DNA from: Clostridium_S neuense
GTDB taxonomy: Bacteria > Bacillota > Clostridia > Clostridiales > Clostridiaceae
Length of the DNA stretch: 64,000 nucleotides
Direction: 5' to 3'
Assembly: GCF_045310695.1 (NCBI RefSeq)
Contig: NZ_JBJIAA010000014.1
Coordinates: 1-64,000 of the forward strand
In this document: positions 16,582-26,305 of the stretch, one piece after another
Position numbering within the stretch: the stretch's first letter is position 1
Layout: every line of letters begins with the position of its first letter
Made by a program: the position numbers and the translations under genes
The notes under the pieces: generated by a model
Told to the model about the DNA's origin: nothing
The model's input: the letters and a program-made list of their open reading frames with translations, nothing else
The model's database searches: none

Positions 16582-18675
16582 CTAATTAATCACCCTCTCA
16601 ATCTGATAATAAAGCTTTTTCAAAAGTGCTTCTTCAATGATTCTTCTGCAGCTTTGTGTATTTGAGCTTTCATTGATTCTTTGTATAAAATCTGCCTGTT
16701 CTATTATTGCTGTAGATAGATCGCCTATCACCTCTAGGCTTTCTTTTCTACTAGAAGGAGCTATCATTAAAAAAGCTGTGGTTACCTTTTCATTTTTATC
16801 CATCAAATTCACCATATTTATAGGCTTCTCAAGCTTTCCAACGACAACCGTTGCCGCCTTTATATCTTCACTTACGCAGTGATATATTGCAAATTTTTTT
16901 TTAGGAAGTATTATAGTTGACTGCTTCTCTTTACTTTCTAAAAGAGCTTGTATATTTTTATATCTTAATTCATTAATAAGTCCGTTTTCTTTTACACAGT
17001 TTAAAAGTTCTTTTATTATTCCGCCTATTCTCCTTGAAGAAATTTGTGTAAAAAATGTATTCTTTACTATACTATTAACTTCCGAACTATATAAGCTTAT
17101 AGCTTTTAACTTATCCATGTTACCTTGAAAAATGTTTTCATTATCCTCTTCATTTATAGATATTTTAATATTAAGTTCGCTTTCAAGCTTTTTTATATCG
17201 TTTTCATTAAATAGAGAATTAATCACAATAACCTTAACATCATTTCTTTTTATTGGAACTGTTGATATAATGACATCAATATTATTGTTTTTTATCATTT
17301 CATCAAGCTGCAATACAGAAGAAACCGCTATTATATTAAGCTCCTGAACTTTCTTAAGCTTTACTGCAAGCATTCTTGATATTCCTATACCATTTGAACA
17401 TACCAAAAGTGCATTAAATTTAATAAGTTTGCTCTTCATTCTTTCAATAGAAGCCGCAAAATGCATGGTTATATACCCAATTTCATCCTCACTTATATCC
17501 TTCTTAAGCTCATTTTGCAGTACTTTGAGTACCCTTTCACTTTTATTGAAGATATCACTATACTGCCTCTTTATATCTAAGATAAGTGGATTTCTTATAA
17601 TATATCCACATTTAAGCCTATATATTGAATATAAAAGGTGCATACTTAAATCCTTTTTCAATATTAAATCTTTTTTAAGATTCATATTAAAAATTTTTGA
17701 TGCTTCATCTATTATTTTTTCTACAATAGAATTTAGATAATCTCCATTTAAATTTAAACTTTCGCTTCCTCCTCTAAGTCCTTGAAGATGTACAGCAATA
17801 TATGCTATTTCTTCATCCGGTATTTTAATTCCAATTTGTTCTTCAATACAATTTGCAATATTCTGTGACAAATTATATTCATTAGAATTTTTAAGCTTCT
17901 CAAGGGTGATTGCATCAATATCAATTTTCTCATTTTTCTCCAATCTTTTGATTGCTAATGCAAGGTGTACTATAAGTTCAATATAAAGCCTATCTTCAAT
18001 TTGATAATTCATCGTTATTTTGACTTTTATAAGTGCTTTCTCAATTATTGAAATTGTTTTGTAATCAATAATATTTAAAAGTCTTATGTTTAATTCATCA
18101 ACTGAATTGTATGCTTCGTTATGATTTTCATTATAATTTTTCTGCATAAAACCTATTAAATCATCCGTATTATAATTTTTATATAATAAATCTATTATTG
18201 CATGTCTTATATTTTTCTCATCTGTTTTTACATAAATACCAACTCCCGGTTTTGATATAAAATCAATATTTTTACTTCTAAGCCATTCCTTTATGTCATT
18301 TAAATAATTACTTACTGTTGTATTTGATACTCTAAACTTACTAGCAAAGTATTGAATTTTTATTGGGTCTTTTGATTGTAGAAGTTCTACCAGAATTGCA
18401 TTTTTGATATTCTTAGCTTTCATTATGGATCTACAGCATGGCAAAGCTAATTTTAAATTTATTATATTTTCATAAGTTCCATCTAAAACCAATCCTTTAG
18501 TTGTATTTGATACTCTTATGCTAAATTTTTCAATGTACTTATTGATTTTAGATATCTCTCTATACACAGTTCTTTTTGTTATAAAGTAATCTCTAGAAAA
18601 TTCATCTATGCTGACCTTCTCATTTGCCGTAAGCCTAATCAGTAAATCTATTTGTCTGGAATTTAAATTTATCAT
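16582..18675 (-). CDS. LicR/MtlR-type PTS-regulated transcriptional activator
   Basis: 697 residues. Order of domains: two N-terminal DNA-binding helix-turn-helix units (about 1-160, with RQIDLLIRLTANEKVSIDEF and FASKFRVSNTTVSNYLNDIK), two PRD domains (about 185-400; IAYIAVHLQGLRGG and IGYITMHFAASIERM), an EIIB-like domain (NALLVCSNGIGISRM, phosphorylatable Cys near residue 430), and a C-terminal EIIA-like domain with a candidate His in FAIYHCVSED near residue 598. Phosphorylation by the PTS would set its activity according to sugar supply. Being first in the operon, it probably activates its own transcription. A promoter is visible upstream. Confidence 0.9.
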   Translation of the reverse strand: MINLNSRQIDLLIRLTANEKVSIDEFSRDYFITKRTVYREISKINKYIEKFSIRVSNTTKGLVLDGTYENIINLKLALPCCRSIMKAKNIKNAILVELLQSKDPIKIQYFASKFRVSNTTVSNYLNDIKEWLRSKNIDFISKPGVGIYVKTDEKNIRHAIIDLLYKNYNTDDLIGFMQKNYNENHNEAYNSVDELNIRLLNIIDYKTISIIEKALIKVKITMNYQIEDRLYIELIVHLALAIKRLEKNEKIDIDAITLEKLKNSNEYNLSQNIANCIEEQIGIKIPDEEIAYIAVHLQGLRGGSESLNLNGDYLNSIVEKIIDEASKIFNMNLKKDLILKKDLSMHLLYSIYRLKCGYIIRNPLILDIKRQYSDIFNKSERVLKVLQNELKKDISEDEIGYITMHFAASIERMKSKLIKFNALLVCSNGIGISRMLAVKLKKVQELNIIAVSSVLQLDEMIKNNNIDVIISTVPIKRNDVKVIVINSLFNENDIKKLESELNIKISINEEDNENIFQGNMDKLKAISLYSSEVNSIVKNTFFTQISSRRIGGIIKELLNCVKENGLINELRYKNIQALLESKEKQSTIILPKKKFAIYHCVSEDIKAATVVVGKLEKPINMVNLMDKNEKVTTAFLMIAPSSRKESLEVIGDLSTAIIEQADFIQRINESSNTQSCRRIIEEALLKKLYYQIERVIN

Positions 18676-18750
18676 TTTTAAATCACCTATCTATAAATTT
18701 AGGATTTAAAATGTTCTTAGTTAAATTTTGCTTACCACCCTTCGATATCT

Positions 18751-18780
18751 ATTATATAGTTGAAAAACCAATTTATACAA
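18751..18780 (-). promoter_or_regulatory. Candidate promoter of the LicR-type PTS operon
   Basis: On the minus strand TTGTAT (18780-18775), an 18-base spacer and TATAAT (18756-18751) lie about 75 bases before the regulator gene. The -35 box is imperfect, as expected for an activated promoter. Confidence 0.45.
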
Positions 18781-18839
18781 GTTAAACATAATCACATATT
18801 GTCATAATTGCAGTGACATTTTTTTATGAATTATAGATA

Positions 18840-18896
18840 AAAAACAAACCCTAAGCTTACACCATAAATATTTTATTTATAGCATAAGCTTAGGAT
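18840..18896 (-). terminator. Terminator of the Ig-like protein gene
   Basis: CCTAAGCTTA (18850-18859) pairs with TAAGCTTAGG (18885-18894), with an inner ATAAATA/TATTTAT stem. On the minus strand it runs into GTTTGTTTTTTATC. Confidence 0.8.
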
Positions 18897-18918
18897 TTAA
18901 ATTTTCCCAGTAATTTCA

Positions 18919-18961
18919 CTATAGATAAACCATTTCAAGTTTCAGAGTAGTTTATCTTTAT
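18919..18961 (-). repeat. Family A repeat, internally deleted copy
   Basis: On the minus strand the left end AAAGATAAACTACTCTGAAA, then CTTGAAAT, joins directly to the right end GGTTTATCTATAG. The central 60 bp found in full copies is missing, leaving a short hairpin. It lies between the Ig-like gene and its terminator. Confidence 0.75.
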
Positions 18962-18971
18962 ATATTAATCT

Positions 18972-20483
18972 TTAAGGTCTATATTCTTCTGATATGCTTA
19001 ACACCTTACCATTTGATATTGTAACTTGAAAAGGTTTTTTATATTGATATGCTGATAAACTCGAAAAGCTTATTTCGCTTTTAGCTCCAGAATAAATATC
19101 AAATTTATAGATTTTAGCACTATCATCAACTGGTAGTATAAAATCATCACTTATACGAATATCGTCACCATCATCATCAATACTTGGATTTCCATTTTCA
19201 TCATAATATAAATCCTGAACTTCATTTCCCGTAGTTCTTTCATATTGAACAAGTTCTTCAGCAGATAAACGCTTATAACAATATCCTTTAATAAATTTAT
19301 TACCGCTCCCATCTGTATAAGCACTTGATATTTCCATTTCTATATCTGCATTCTGATTTTTATAATCCTCGGTTTTAAGATAATCACTTTGAATTTTTGT
19401 GCACGGATATTGGCTTGTAATTTTCTGATTTACCGGAACAAATTTCTGTTCATTTTCATTATATTTAAATGTTGTGGTAACATTTGCAACTATATCCGCA
19501 TGAAATGCACCTGAAATAGCGTGGTTAGTTGTAAAAATCCCTACTCCATCTTCATCCGTGCCATCTTTAATGTTTGGACCAAATCCAACATATAGATCAT
19601 TATCAGATCCATTATTTACTTGCTCCATCCAAGATGAATCCTTTGATAAATCTATTGTATATGAACTATTATCAGAATGAAGCGTTATTTTAGCAATACG
19701 CTTTCCCGACATCTCGTAATCAAAAGGACTGCTGCCTAAATCTAATTCTTTAAGTTCATTATTTTTATCTGAAAATATCATTGGAATTCCATCACAAGAA
19801 TTTCCTCCAGGATAAAGATTTAATCTTATATCCTGTACTCCATCGCCTGTATAATCATTTAAATATATTCCTGTATTACTTTTTTCAGCCCCCTCTTCAA
19901 TATATTTATAGTTCTTAAATGCACCAGTTTCCGGGTCTAAAAGAATAAGATAAAGCCTATCATAGTAACCTTCATTTTCACATAATCCTGCTAATATTAC
20001 ATCTTCACTTTTAGAATCACCATCTACATCAGCCTTTTTTATATCTAAAATTTCAAATTTTTCATCACTTTCAGGTGATCTTATACTGTCTCCTATTTTA
20101 TAATTTACATCATCACTTTTTATTGAAAAATGCATTGTAATTTTATTTTTTACATTTTTGCTTTTTGATGAATGAACATTATTTCCTATATTCAAAGTAT
20201 ACTTTCCACCTGGCGTATACCCATTTGAAGGTGGATTAATTTTTATACTTTTATTATTTCCTTTATCAACCATCAACTGTACAGGCACACTGTTTCCGCT
20301 ATCATCCCTTACAGTAATATCATTTTTTGTAGCAGCATCAAATCCAACCTCATCACTAAAGTTTATTGTCCAAATTTTGTTTGAAGCTACTATTTGATTA
20401 TCAGTAAAAGTAACTGCCTTTACCTTAGATGTAAGCAAAAGAAAAAAAACTAAAAATACTGCAGGAAAAATTTTATTTTTCAT
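18972..20483 (-). CDS. Secreted Ig-like/VCBS-repeat-like protein
   Basis: 503 residues with a signal peptide (KIFPAVFLVFFLLLTSKVKA, cleavage expected after KVKA). Residues about 25-120 resemble an SbsA-type Ig-like domain (IVASNKIWTINFSDEVGFDA, then GGKYTLNIGNNV). The central part has aspartate-rich segments like FG-GAP or VCBS calcium-binding repeats (KKADVDGDSKSEDVILAG; NDYTGDGVQDIRLNLYPGG). The C-terminal 150 residues are acidic and unassigned. No catalytic motif, anchor or sorting signal is evident, so it is probably released or loosely wall-bound. A terminator and a family A relic follow. Confidence 0.75.
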   Translation of the reverse strand: MKNKIFPAVFLVFFLLLTSKVKAVTFTDNQIVASNKIWTINFSDEVGFDAATKNDITVRDDSGNSVPVQLMVDKGNNKSIKINPPSNGYTPGGKYTLNIGNNVHSSKSKNVKNKITMHFSIKSDDVNYKIGDSIRSPESDEKFEILDIKKADVDGDSKSEDVILAGLCENEGYYDRLYLILLDPETGAFKNYKYIEEGAEKSNTGIYLNDYTGDGVQDIRLNLYPGGNSCDGIPMIFSDKNNELKELDLGSSPFDYEMSGKRIAKITLHSDNSSYTIDLSKDSSWMEQVNNGSDNDLYVGFGPNIKDGTDEDGVGIFTTNHAISGAFHADIVANVTTTFKYNENEQKFVPVNQKITSQYPCTKIQSDYLKTEDYKNQNADIEMEISSAYTDGSGNKFIKGYCYKRLSAEELVQYERTTGNEVQDLYYDENGNPSIDDDGDDIRISDDFILPVDDSAKIYKFDIYSGAKSEISFSSLSAYQYKKPFQVTISNGKVLSISEEYRP

Positions 20484-20665
20484 AAGTACATCCCCCTATT
20501 TATGTTTTGTATGGTTTATTTTCTAATGCTTATTATATCATGAATAAACTGCATATTAAATATTGTAAAATTGATATCTTACCAAATTATACATCATATT
20601 AATTTTTTTATTTAATCTAATAGAAAACTTTGAAAGTTGAATTAAGCATGAACATATAGTCTTAT

Positions 20666-21526
20666 TTACTTTTCCATTACCGGTATCCAAACTTCGCTTC
20701 TATAATCCTTTGCCTGCATATCTCCTGGCAAGTACACCTCAAATTCTGGTCCATCTGCATGCTCATATTTTGTTGCTGGAAACCACTCAGAAAAAATTCT
20801 TCTTGTAACTTCTTGCAAAGCATCCGGCATCGGTCCAATACTTTCAAAAACTGCAAAAGAAAGTTTAGGTACTTCTATAACACTATAATTATCAATGCCA
20901 CAAAGCTTGTCACCTTCAACTACTATGCTGTAATCAAAATCTTGCGTCTCCATATTAAAGTTGCTGCAAACTCCCATAACTCCAAGCTTACCTTGATTTC
21001 TTTCAAGTATATCATATTTCCCACTTTTACAAACCTCATCCCAAAACTTAGGTATACCCCTAAAATTATCTCCATTTTTGCTATTAAAACGTCTTGTTAT
21101 TCCTACAACTTTAAAACTTTCTTTAACTTCAATCTTATAATTCATCTTTTCTTCTCCCTTTACTGTTATTTGAAAAGATATTGGTGGGATAGCCTTAAGA
21201 TTCTTTCTGTTTTTTCTAGCTTCAGACGGAGAAACTCCATGTAGTCTTTTAAATGCCTTTGCAAAAGCTTCTGGTGTTTCGTAACCATATTTATAGGCTA
21301 TATCTATTATCTTAAGTTCACTAGAGACAACATCTTTAGCTGATAATGACAATCTCCTTTCCCTTATATAGTCTCCAACTGTAAAGCCAGTTAATATTTT
21401 AAATATCCTAAGAAAATGAAATTTTGACATATGTGAAGCTTTTGCAACATCCTCCGAAGCTATATCCTTATCCAAATTTTGCTCAACATAATCCAAAGCA
21501 TTATTCATATCTGCTATCCAGTTCAT
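20666..21526 (-). CDS. AraC-family regulator with GyrI-like effector domain
   Basis: 286 residues. The N-terminal 110 residues are an AraC-type double helix-turn-helix (AKASHMSKFHFLRIFKILTG; AYKYGYETPEAFAKAFKRLH, then GVSPSEARK). A GyrI-like/BacterialEffector domain of about 155 residues follows (YKIEVKESFKVVGITRRFNS; EVYLPGDMQAKDYRSEVWIP). This Rob/SoxS-like plus GyrI layout is usual for regulators that bind hydrophobic compounds or drugs. The ligand and targets are not evident. The divergent and downstream neighbours give no clue; the gene is transcribed alone. Confidence 0.9.
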   Translation of the reverse strand: MNWIADMNNALDYVEQNLDKDIASEDVAKASHMSKFHFLRIFKILTGFTVGDYIRERRLSLSAKDVVSSELKIIDIAYKYGYETPEAFAKAFKRLHGVSPSEARKNRKNLKAIPPISFQITVKGEEKMNYKIEVKESFKVVGITRRFNSKNGDNFRGIPKFWDEVCKSGKYDILERNQGKLGVMGVCSNFNMETQDFDYSIVVEGDKLCGIDNYSVIEVPKLSFAVFESIGPMPDALQEVTRRIFSEWFPATKYEHADGPEFEVYLPGDMQAKDYRSEVWIPVMEK

Positions 21527-21692
21527 TTATCTCTTCCTTTCAAAACAAATTATAAGCTATATAAAAAAAAGTATCCTGTCCTGCATTGCTTAAGAATGAC
21601 AGACTTTATTTGGCAACTACATGAAGGTTTCATAATGCACCTTTAGAGGTTTTACAAGTAATTTTTAAACATTAAGAGCACAGTGAAAGCTC

Positions 21693-22517
21693 TTAGCTCT
21701 TTAATTCTTTATTATCCTTTATCAAATAAACGATTAAGAATCCTATTAAAATAATCAACGTAACTGCAAGTCCACCTTCTGGTCCCACTAATCCACCATT
21801 GATAATGTTAATGCCCGTAAGCTTTGTATCATATATCCCCCTAACTAAATTTCCACTGTTAGGAAGCCCCCACACATTTCCCTCAAAATAATCCCACATT
21901 GCATGAAAGCCTATGGGAAGCCATATGTTGATTTCTAATGCCATATATGAAAAAAGTATACCAATCAAAACTACATTAACGAAAAAAAGAGGAGTTACAT
22001 TTGGATTGCCAAAATGAAGTGCAGAAAATATTACAGAAGATATAATTACAGCCATTAAACTGCCATTTTTCTCATAAATGCTTCTTAGGCAGTATCCTCT
22101 GCAAAATATTTCTTCTGCAAATCCAACCATAATAAATAACACTATATCAAGCAGCGTTCCTATAGTAATATGCGGCTTAAATATACTTCCTGCAAAAGAA
22201 ATATTCCCTGAAGCTAAAAGTATAACAAAAACAGCACTTATACTAGCTACTCCAAATAATAATCCAATTATAAAATCCCCAACTGATTTTCTTTCATGAG
22301 TAAAACCCATCTTATTAAGCGATTTTCCTTCTACAACCTTCCACATAAAAATTGGAACTGCAATAAACATTATTTCTTGTGTATACTTGCTAAGAGATGG
22401 TGGTAATATTATGCTAAATATAATAGTAGGTATAATAATAATTTCAAAACAAATTAAAATTCTAACACCAGTTTTTAATTTTAAATATTTATCTCGTAAA
22501 GTTAACTTTTCTCCCAT
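21693..22517 (-). CDS. CPBP-family intramembrane metalloprotease
   Basis: 274 residues with about seven or eight membrane spans. The active-site motifs are all there: AEEIFCRGYCLRSIYE (Glu-Glu and Arg), SALHFGNP with the metal-binding His, and GFHAMWDYFEG with the third motif. Family members process prenylated proteins or bacteriocin-related peptides; the substrate is unknown here. The ATG at 22517 has GGGGAG seven bases upstream; an in-frame ATG at 22532 has no ribosome site. Confidence 0.88.
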   Translation of the reverse strand: MGEKLTLRDKYLKLKTGVRILICFEIIIIPTIIFSIILPPSLSKYTQEIMFIAVPIFMWKVVEGKSLNKMGFTHERKSVGDFIIGLLFGVASISAVFVILLASGNISFAGSIFKPHITIGTLLDIVLFIMVGFAEEIFCRGYCLRSIYEKNGSLMAVIISSVIFSALHFGNPNVTPLFFVNVVLIGILFSYMALEINIWLPIGFHAMWDYFEGNVWGLPNSGNLVRGIYDTKLTGINIINGGLVGPEGGLAVTLIILIGFLIVYLIKDNKELKS

Positions 22518-22603
22518 AAGCTTACTCCCCATAACTTTATATTTTCTATTTCATTATTATACTCGGTTTACCTTCTGTCAACTCTTTAAAAGTAGCAATA
22601 TTA

Positions 22604-22662
22604 ATAAAATAAGCTATGTCTAAAATGAATGGAAAAATCACCATTTATTTAAAACATAGCCT
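22604..22662 (-). terminator. Terminator of the sucrose operon
   Basis: GCTATGT (22613-22619) pairs with ACATAGC (22654-22660), with an inner ATGG/CCAT stem. On the minus strand it runs into TTATTTTATTAATATT. Confidence 0.7.
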
Positions 22663-22690
22663 AAAAATCAAAAAGTTAAGATACACATTT

Positions 22691-24160
22691 CTAAATTGTC
22701 CAATGCCTTACATTAAGGCTTACTTCCCCATTTTGCGCGAAAAAAATCACATCATTACTACCCTTACTTGGATAAATTCTAGAAGTAAAAACCTCTTGTC
22801 CATCATTTACGAATATTTCAACAGAAGATTTGTCCATAAATACATTTAGTTTTAACTTGCCAGAAGCCTTTACCTTACACTTCCTAACTCCATCCTTATG
22901 AAAACCATCTTTACTTCTATCTAAAACAAGTTTTTCTTCCTCACTATCATAATAAAATAAAGTTTCTTCTTTCTTGTCCTTATTACACCTTAATTTTAAC
23001 CCAAAACTTTGAACATTTTCATAAAAGAATTCACATAGAAGCTCGTAACTATCTCCTTCTATATTTTTAAGCTGTATCTCTTCATTGTTCAAAATTATTC
23101 CGTCATATCCCATTTCATCTTTTCTTAACAGACGCATTTCCTCTACTGGCTTTTGAATTATTTTATTTCCTTTTAATTGAAGTTCTCTAATAATAGTCAA
23201 ACAATGCAGCCAGTGTTTTTCTATAGTTGGACTATTCTCCTCATCAGGAAGTCCCATCCATCCAATAACAAGTGTTCTTCCTTTGCTATCCTTAGTTACC
23301 TGAGGTGCATAAAATTCAAAGCCCCTATCAAACTCAGTAAAATCACTATAACTCATTTTACCTGTATTATAGTCTAACTTTCCAGTTAAATACCCACATT
23401 GATATATATTATTATAAAAATCCCCTTCAGCTTTAACCCCCTGTGGACAAAATAAAAGTATATCCTTATTTTTTATACTAAATAAGTTTGGACATTCCCA
23501 CATATATCCCAAAAAACTTAGTTTCCCTAGATTAGCACCTGCAGCCTCTCCAATTTTGTTCCATGAATATAAATCCTTAGAACTATATATTACTGCAGCT
23601 CCCCTTTTTTCTTCTGTCTGGGCTCCAATTATTGCATACCAAAAATCATTATGCTGCCATATCTTAGGATCTCTAAAATGTCTTGTGTAGCCCTCTGGCT
23701 GATTACTTATAACTGGATTTTTTTTATCCTTTTCAAAGCTTACCCCATCTAATGTTTTTGCAAGGCACTGATACGTTTCTCTATTTCCAGCTATATCTTT
23801 TACATTACCTGTGTATACTAAAACAAGTTCATCATTAACATTTACAGCACTTCCAGAATAACAGCCTTGACTATCATACCAATCAATAGGTGCCAAAGCT
23901 GGAGGTAGCCTGTCCCAATTTACTAAATCTTTGCTTTTTACATGTCCCCAGCATACTATTTTATTAGGCTCAGGATAAGCCGGGTTATACTGATAAAATA
24001 AATGATACTCTCCTTGAAAATCAATAAAACCATTGGGATCATTCATAAAGCCTACTGGACACATTAAGTGATAGTTTTGTCTATAATAATCATTTTCTAC
24101 TACTTTTTCATACTTATCTTCATATTTTTTTACTAATTTTAAAAATTCTTTGTTATCCAT
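22691..24160 (-). CDS. scrB: Sucrose-6-phosphate hydrolase, GH32
   Basis: 489 residues, cytosolic. It cleaves the phosphorylated sucrose delivered by the PTS into glucose 6-phosphate and fructose. The GH32 landmarks are GFMNDPNG (nucleophile Asp, near residue 40), HFRDPKIW (transition-state Asp) and MWECPNLF (acid/base Glu). The C-terminal beta-sandwich carries the usual KSSVEIFVNDG. It follows the EIIBCA gene with no gap (stop of one adjoins start of the next), so the two are coupled. No fructokinase lies in this operon. Confidence 0.93.
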   Translation of the reverse strand: MDNKEFLKLVKKYEDKYEKVVENDYYRQNYHLMCPVGFMNDPNGFIDFQGEYHLFYQYNPAYPEPNKIVCWGHVKSKDLVNWDRLPPALAPIDWYDSQGCYSGSAVNVNDELVLVYTGNVKDIAGNRETYQCLAKTLDGVSFEKDKKNPVISNQPEGYTRHFRDPKIWQHNDFWYAIIGAQTEEKRGAAVIYSSKDLYSWNKIGEAAGANLGKLSFLGYMWECPNLFSIKNKDILLFCPQGVKAEGDFYNNIYQCGYLTGKLDYNTGKMSYSDFTEFDRGFEFYAPQVTKDSKGRTLVIGWMGLPDEENSPTIEKHWLHCLTIIRELQLKGNKIIQKPVEEMRLLRKDEMGYDGIILNNEEIQLKNIEGDSYELLCEFFYENVQSFGLKLRCNKDKKEETLFYYDSEEEKLVLDRSKDGFHKDGVRKCKVKASGKLKLNVFMDKSSVEIFVNDGQEVFTSRIYPSKGSNDVIFFAQNGEVSLNVRHWTI

Positions 24161-26044
24161 CTATATCTCAACCTTAACTAGGTCTTCACCATTTTTTATT
24201 TCACCAGATTTTTCTGTGCTTACAAATTTCATGTCATCAGAATTAGTTACTATGAGCATTGTTATTGGAGATTTTGCTTTTTCTTTTACTAGTTCAAGAT
24301 TAAATTGAACTAGCTTTTGTCCTTTTCTAACCTCATCTCCATCCTTTACAAACCCTTCAAAGCCTTCTCCATTCATCTTAACTGTATCTATACCTATATG
24401 AATTAAAATTTCCATTCCACTTTTTGTCTTTATAGCAATAGCGTGTTTAGTTTCAAACAAATGTACTATTGTTCCAGTCACTGGAGAAACAACTATGCCA
24501 TCCTCAGGTTCAACTGCAATTCCTTTTCCAAGAAGTTCATCTGCAAAGGTTTGATCTGGAACCTCCTTAAGCTGAATAACTTTACCGCTAATTGGAGCTG
24601 CCAGCATTTCAATTTTATTTGAAGCCTCATCAGCTTTAATATCATTTTTTATTATATCTTCCTCGCTATTCTCCTCATTCTTTTGTTTAATTCCAAGAAT
24701 ACTTCCAATGATAAATGCCGAAGCAAAGGCAAGCACAAGCCCTATTAAGTAATTTGCAATATTTCCTTGCCTAACTATAGCTGCACCTGGTATGCCTGTA
24801 ACTCCAACAGCTGTCATTCCAACCTTCATAAATACTACATAACCTCCGCCAATTGCACCACCTAAAGCTCCAGCTATAAAAGGCTTTACAAATCTAAGGT
24901 TAACTCCGAAAATTGCTGGTTCTGTAATTCCAAGTAAGCATGAAAATGATGCTGGTGCTGCGATTGCTTTTACTTTTTTATCTTTTGTTTTAAAGTAAAC
25001 CGCAAGTGCTGCTCCACCTTGAGCTATATTTGCCATTGACCATATTGGCAAAAGAAAGTTTACTCCTATTGATTTATTTGTAAGAAGACCTGCTTCTATA
25101 GCATGAAAACTATGATGAACTCCTGTTATAACTATGAGAGAATAAAGTCCTCCAAATAATATTCCAGAAAGAAAACCCGCACTGTTGTATAAATGCTGAA
25201 GTCCAAAGGAAATTCCATCTCCTATAAGTCTTCCAAATGGACCTATTACTATTAGAGCAAAGAAAGCTGTAACCATCAAGGTTATAAATGGTGTTATTAA
25301 AATATCTAACACCTCAGGTACAATTTTTCTTACACCTCTTTCTATATACCCCATAACCCATACAGATATAAGTATTGGAAGCACTGTTCCTTGGTAACCA
25401 ACCATTCCTATGTGAAGCCCAAAAACATTAATTGTCTGTTTTATTCCGGAGCCTAATGTCCACGCATTTTGAAGATTGGGGTGTATCATTATAGCTCCTA
25501 ATGCCGCAGCAAGAAAAGGATTTGTATTAAATTGCTTTGCAGCACTAAATGCAATTAATACTGGCAAAAATACAAATGCAGCATTTGAAAACATATCTAA
25601 GAGTACATATATTCCACTTTTAGAATCTACCCAATGAAAGGTATTGAACATTCCCAAAAGTCCCATGAGAAGACCGCTTGCAACTATTGCAGGTATTATT
25701 GGAACAAATATATTAGATAGCATTCTTGCAAATCTCTCAAAGGGGTTCATATTCTTCATAGCAGCTTGTTTTGTATCACTTAAGCTCGCTTCATTAATTT
25801 TAGTTCCTTCAACAAGAGCTCTATACATCTTGTTTACTTTGCCTTGGCCTATTATTATCTGAAATTGACCAGAGCTTGTAAATACTCCTTTAACATCATC
25901 TAACTTTTCAATTTTCTTTGCTTGCACTTTCTTTTCGTCTTTTATGACAAGCCTAAGTCTTGTAGCACAATGTGTTGCACTTATTATGTTTTCTTCTCCA
26001 CCCAAAAGAACTAGTATTTCCTTTGCGGCTTTACTATATTCCAT
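24161..26044 (-). CDS. scrA: PTS sucrose-type enzyme IIBCA, single chain
   Basis: 627 residues. The IIB domain with phosphorylated Cys (SATHCATRLRLVIKD) is near residue 25. The IIC membrane part of about ten spans runs from about 100 to 450. A glucose-type IIA domain is at the C-terminus (GIVVSPVTGTIVHLFETKHA; phosphorylated His in EILIHIGIDTV). It imports and phosphorylates a beta-glucoside-class sugar; pairing with the GH32 hydrolase makes sucrose the likely substrate. Carrying its own IIA means it needs only HPr. GGAGGAAGG before the ATG at 26044 fixes the start. It is preceded by a RAT/terminator leader (26102-26301). Confidence 0.9.
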   Translation of the reverse strand: MEYSKAAKEILVLLGGEENIISATHCATRLRLVIKDEKKVQAKKIEKLDDVKGVFTSSGQFQIIIGQGKVNKMYRALVEGTKINEASLSDTKQAAMKNMNPFERFARMLSNIFVPIIPAIVASGLLMGLLGMFNTFHWVDSKSGIYVLLDMFSNAAFVFLPVLIAFSAAKQFNTNPFLAAALGAIMIHPNLQNAWTLGSGIKQTINVFGLHIGMVGYQGTVLPILISVWVMGYIERGVRKIVPEVLDILITPFITLMVTAFFALIVIGPFGRLIGDGISFGLQHLYNSAGFLSGILFGGLYSLIVITGVHHSFHAIEAGLLTNKSIGVNFLLPIWSMANIAQGGAALAVYFKTKDKKVKAIAAPASFSCLLGITEPAIFGVNLRFVKPFIAGALGGAIGGGYVVFMKVGMTAVGVTGIPGAAIVRQGNIANYLIGLVLAFASAFIIGSILGIKQKNEENSEEDIIKNDIKADEASNKIEMLAAPISGKVIQLKEVPDQTFADELLGKGIAVEPEDGIVVSPVTGTIVHLFETKHAIAIKTKSGMEILIHIGIDTVKMNGEGFEGFVKDGDEVRKGQKLVQFNLELVKEKAKSPITMLIVTNSDDMKFVSTEKSGEIKNGEDLVKVEI

Positions 26045-26101
26045 AATCCTTCCTCCATCCATTTTCATTAGATTTTGCTTTAAATAACAATTTTAGTTTA
26101 T

Positions 26102-26301
26102 AAAAAAAAACCTAAACTGAATTAAACATACTCTTTAAAGTACATTTAAAGATAAACCACCCTGAAACTTGAAATTTATTTGTACCAAAATGTCGTCTTC
26201 TGGGCATTATGGTGCACATGAATTTCAATAGTTGAAGCGGTTTATCTATAATTCAATTTAGGTTTTGCCTGCTATATGTTAAACTTTACAGTAACAATCC
26301 C
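26102..26301 (-). promoter_or_regulatory. RAT antiterminator/terminator leader of scrAB, with an inserted repeat
   Basis: Minus strand. The ribonucleic antiterminator (RAT) halves GGGATTGTTACTG (26301-26289) and GCAGGCAAAACC (about 26272-26261) match the BglG/SacT target. AACCTAAATTGAATTA (26264-26249) overlaps the RAT and can pair with TAATTCAGTTTAGG (26124-26111), which is followed by a run of nine T residues; this is the competing terminator. The terminator loop contains a whole family A repeat (26148-26250). The RAT apical segment is also longer than usual (16 bases instead of about five). When sucrose is present the antiterminator should bind and let transcription reach scrA. Confidence 0.85.
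26148..26250 (-). repeat. Family A repeat, full copy inside a terminator loop
   Basis: An imperfect palindrome bounded by GATAAACC (26151-26158) and GGTTTATC (26239-26246), with arms GAAACTTGAAATT and GAATTTCAATAGTTGAA. An inner pair is ACCAAAATG and CATTATGGT. It is close to the copy at 1761. It occupies the loop of the scrAB leader terminator. Confidence 0.88.
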
Positions 26302-26305
26302 AATA

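Noticed and set aside
20759..21244. Long plus-strand open frame opposite the AraC-type regulator
   Set aside because: It is the complement of a clearly homologous gene and its product shows no family features.
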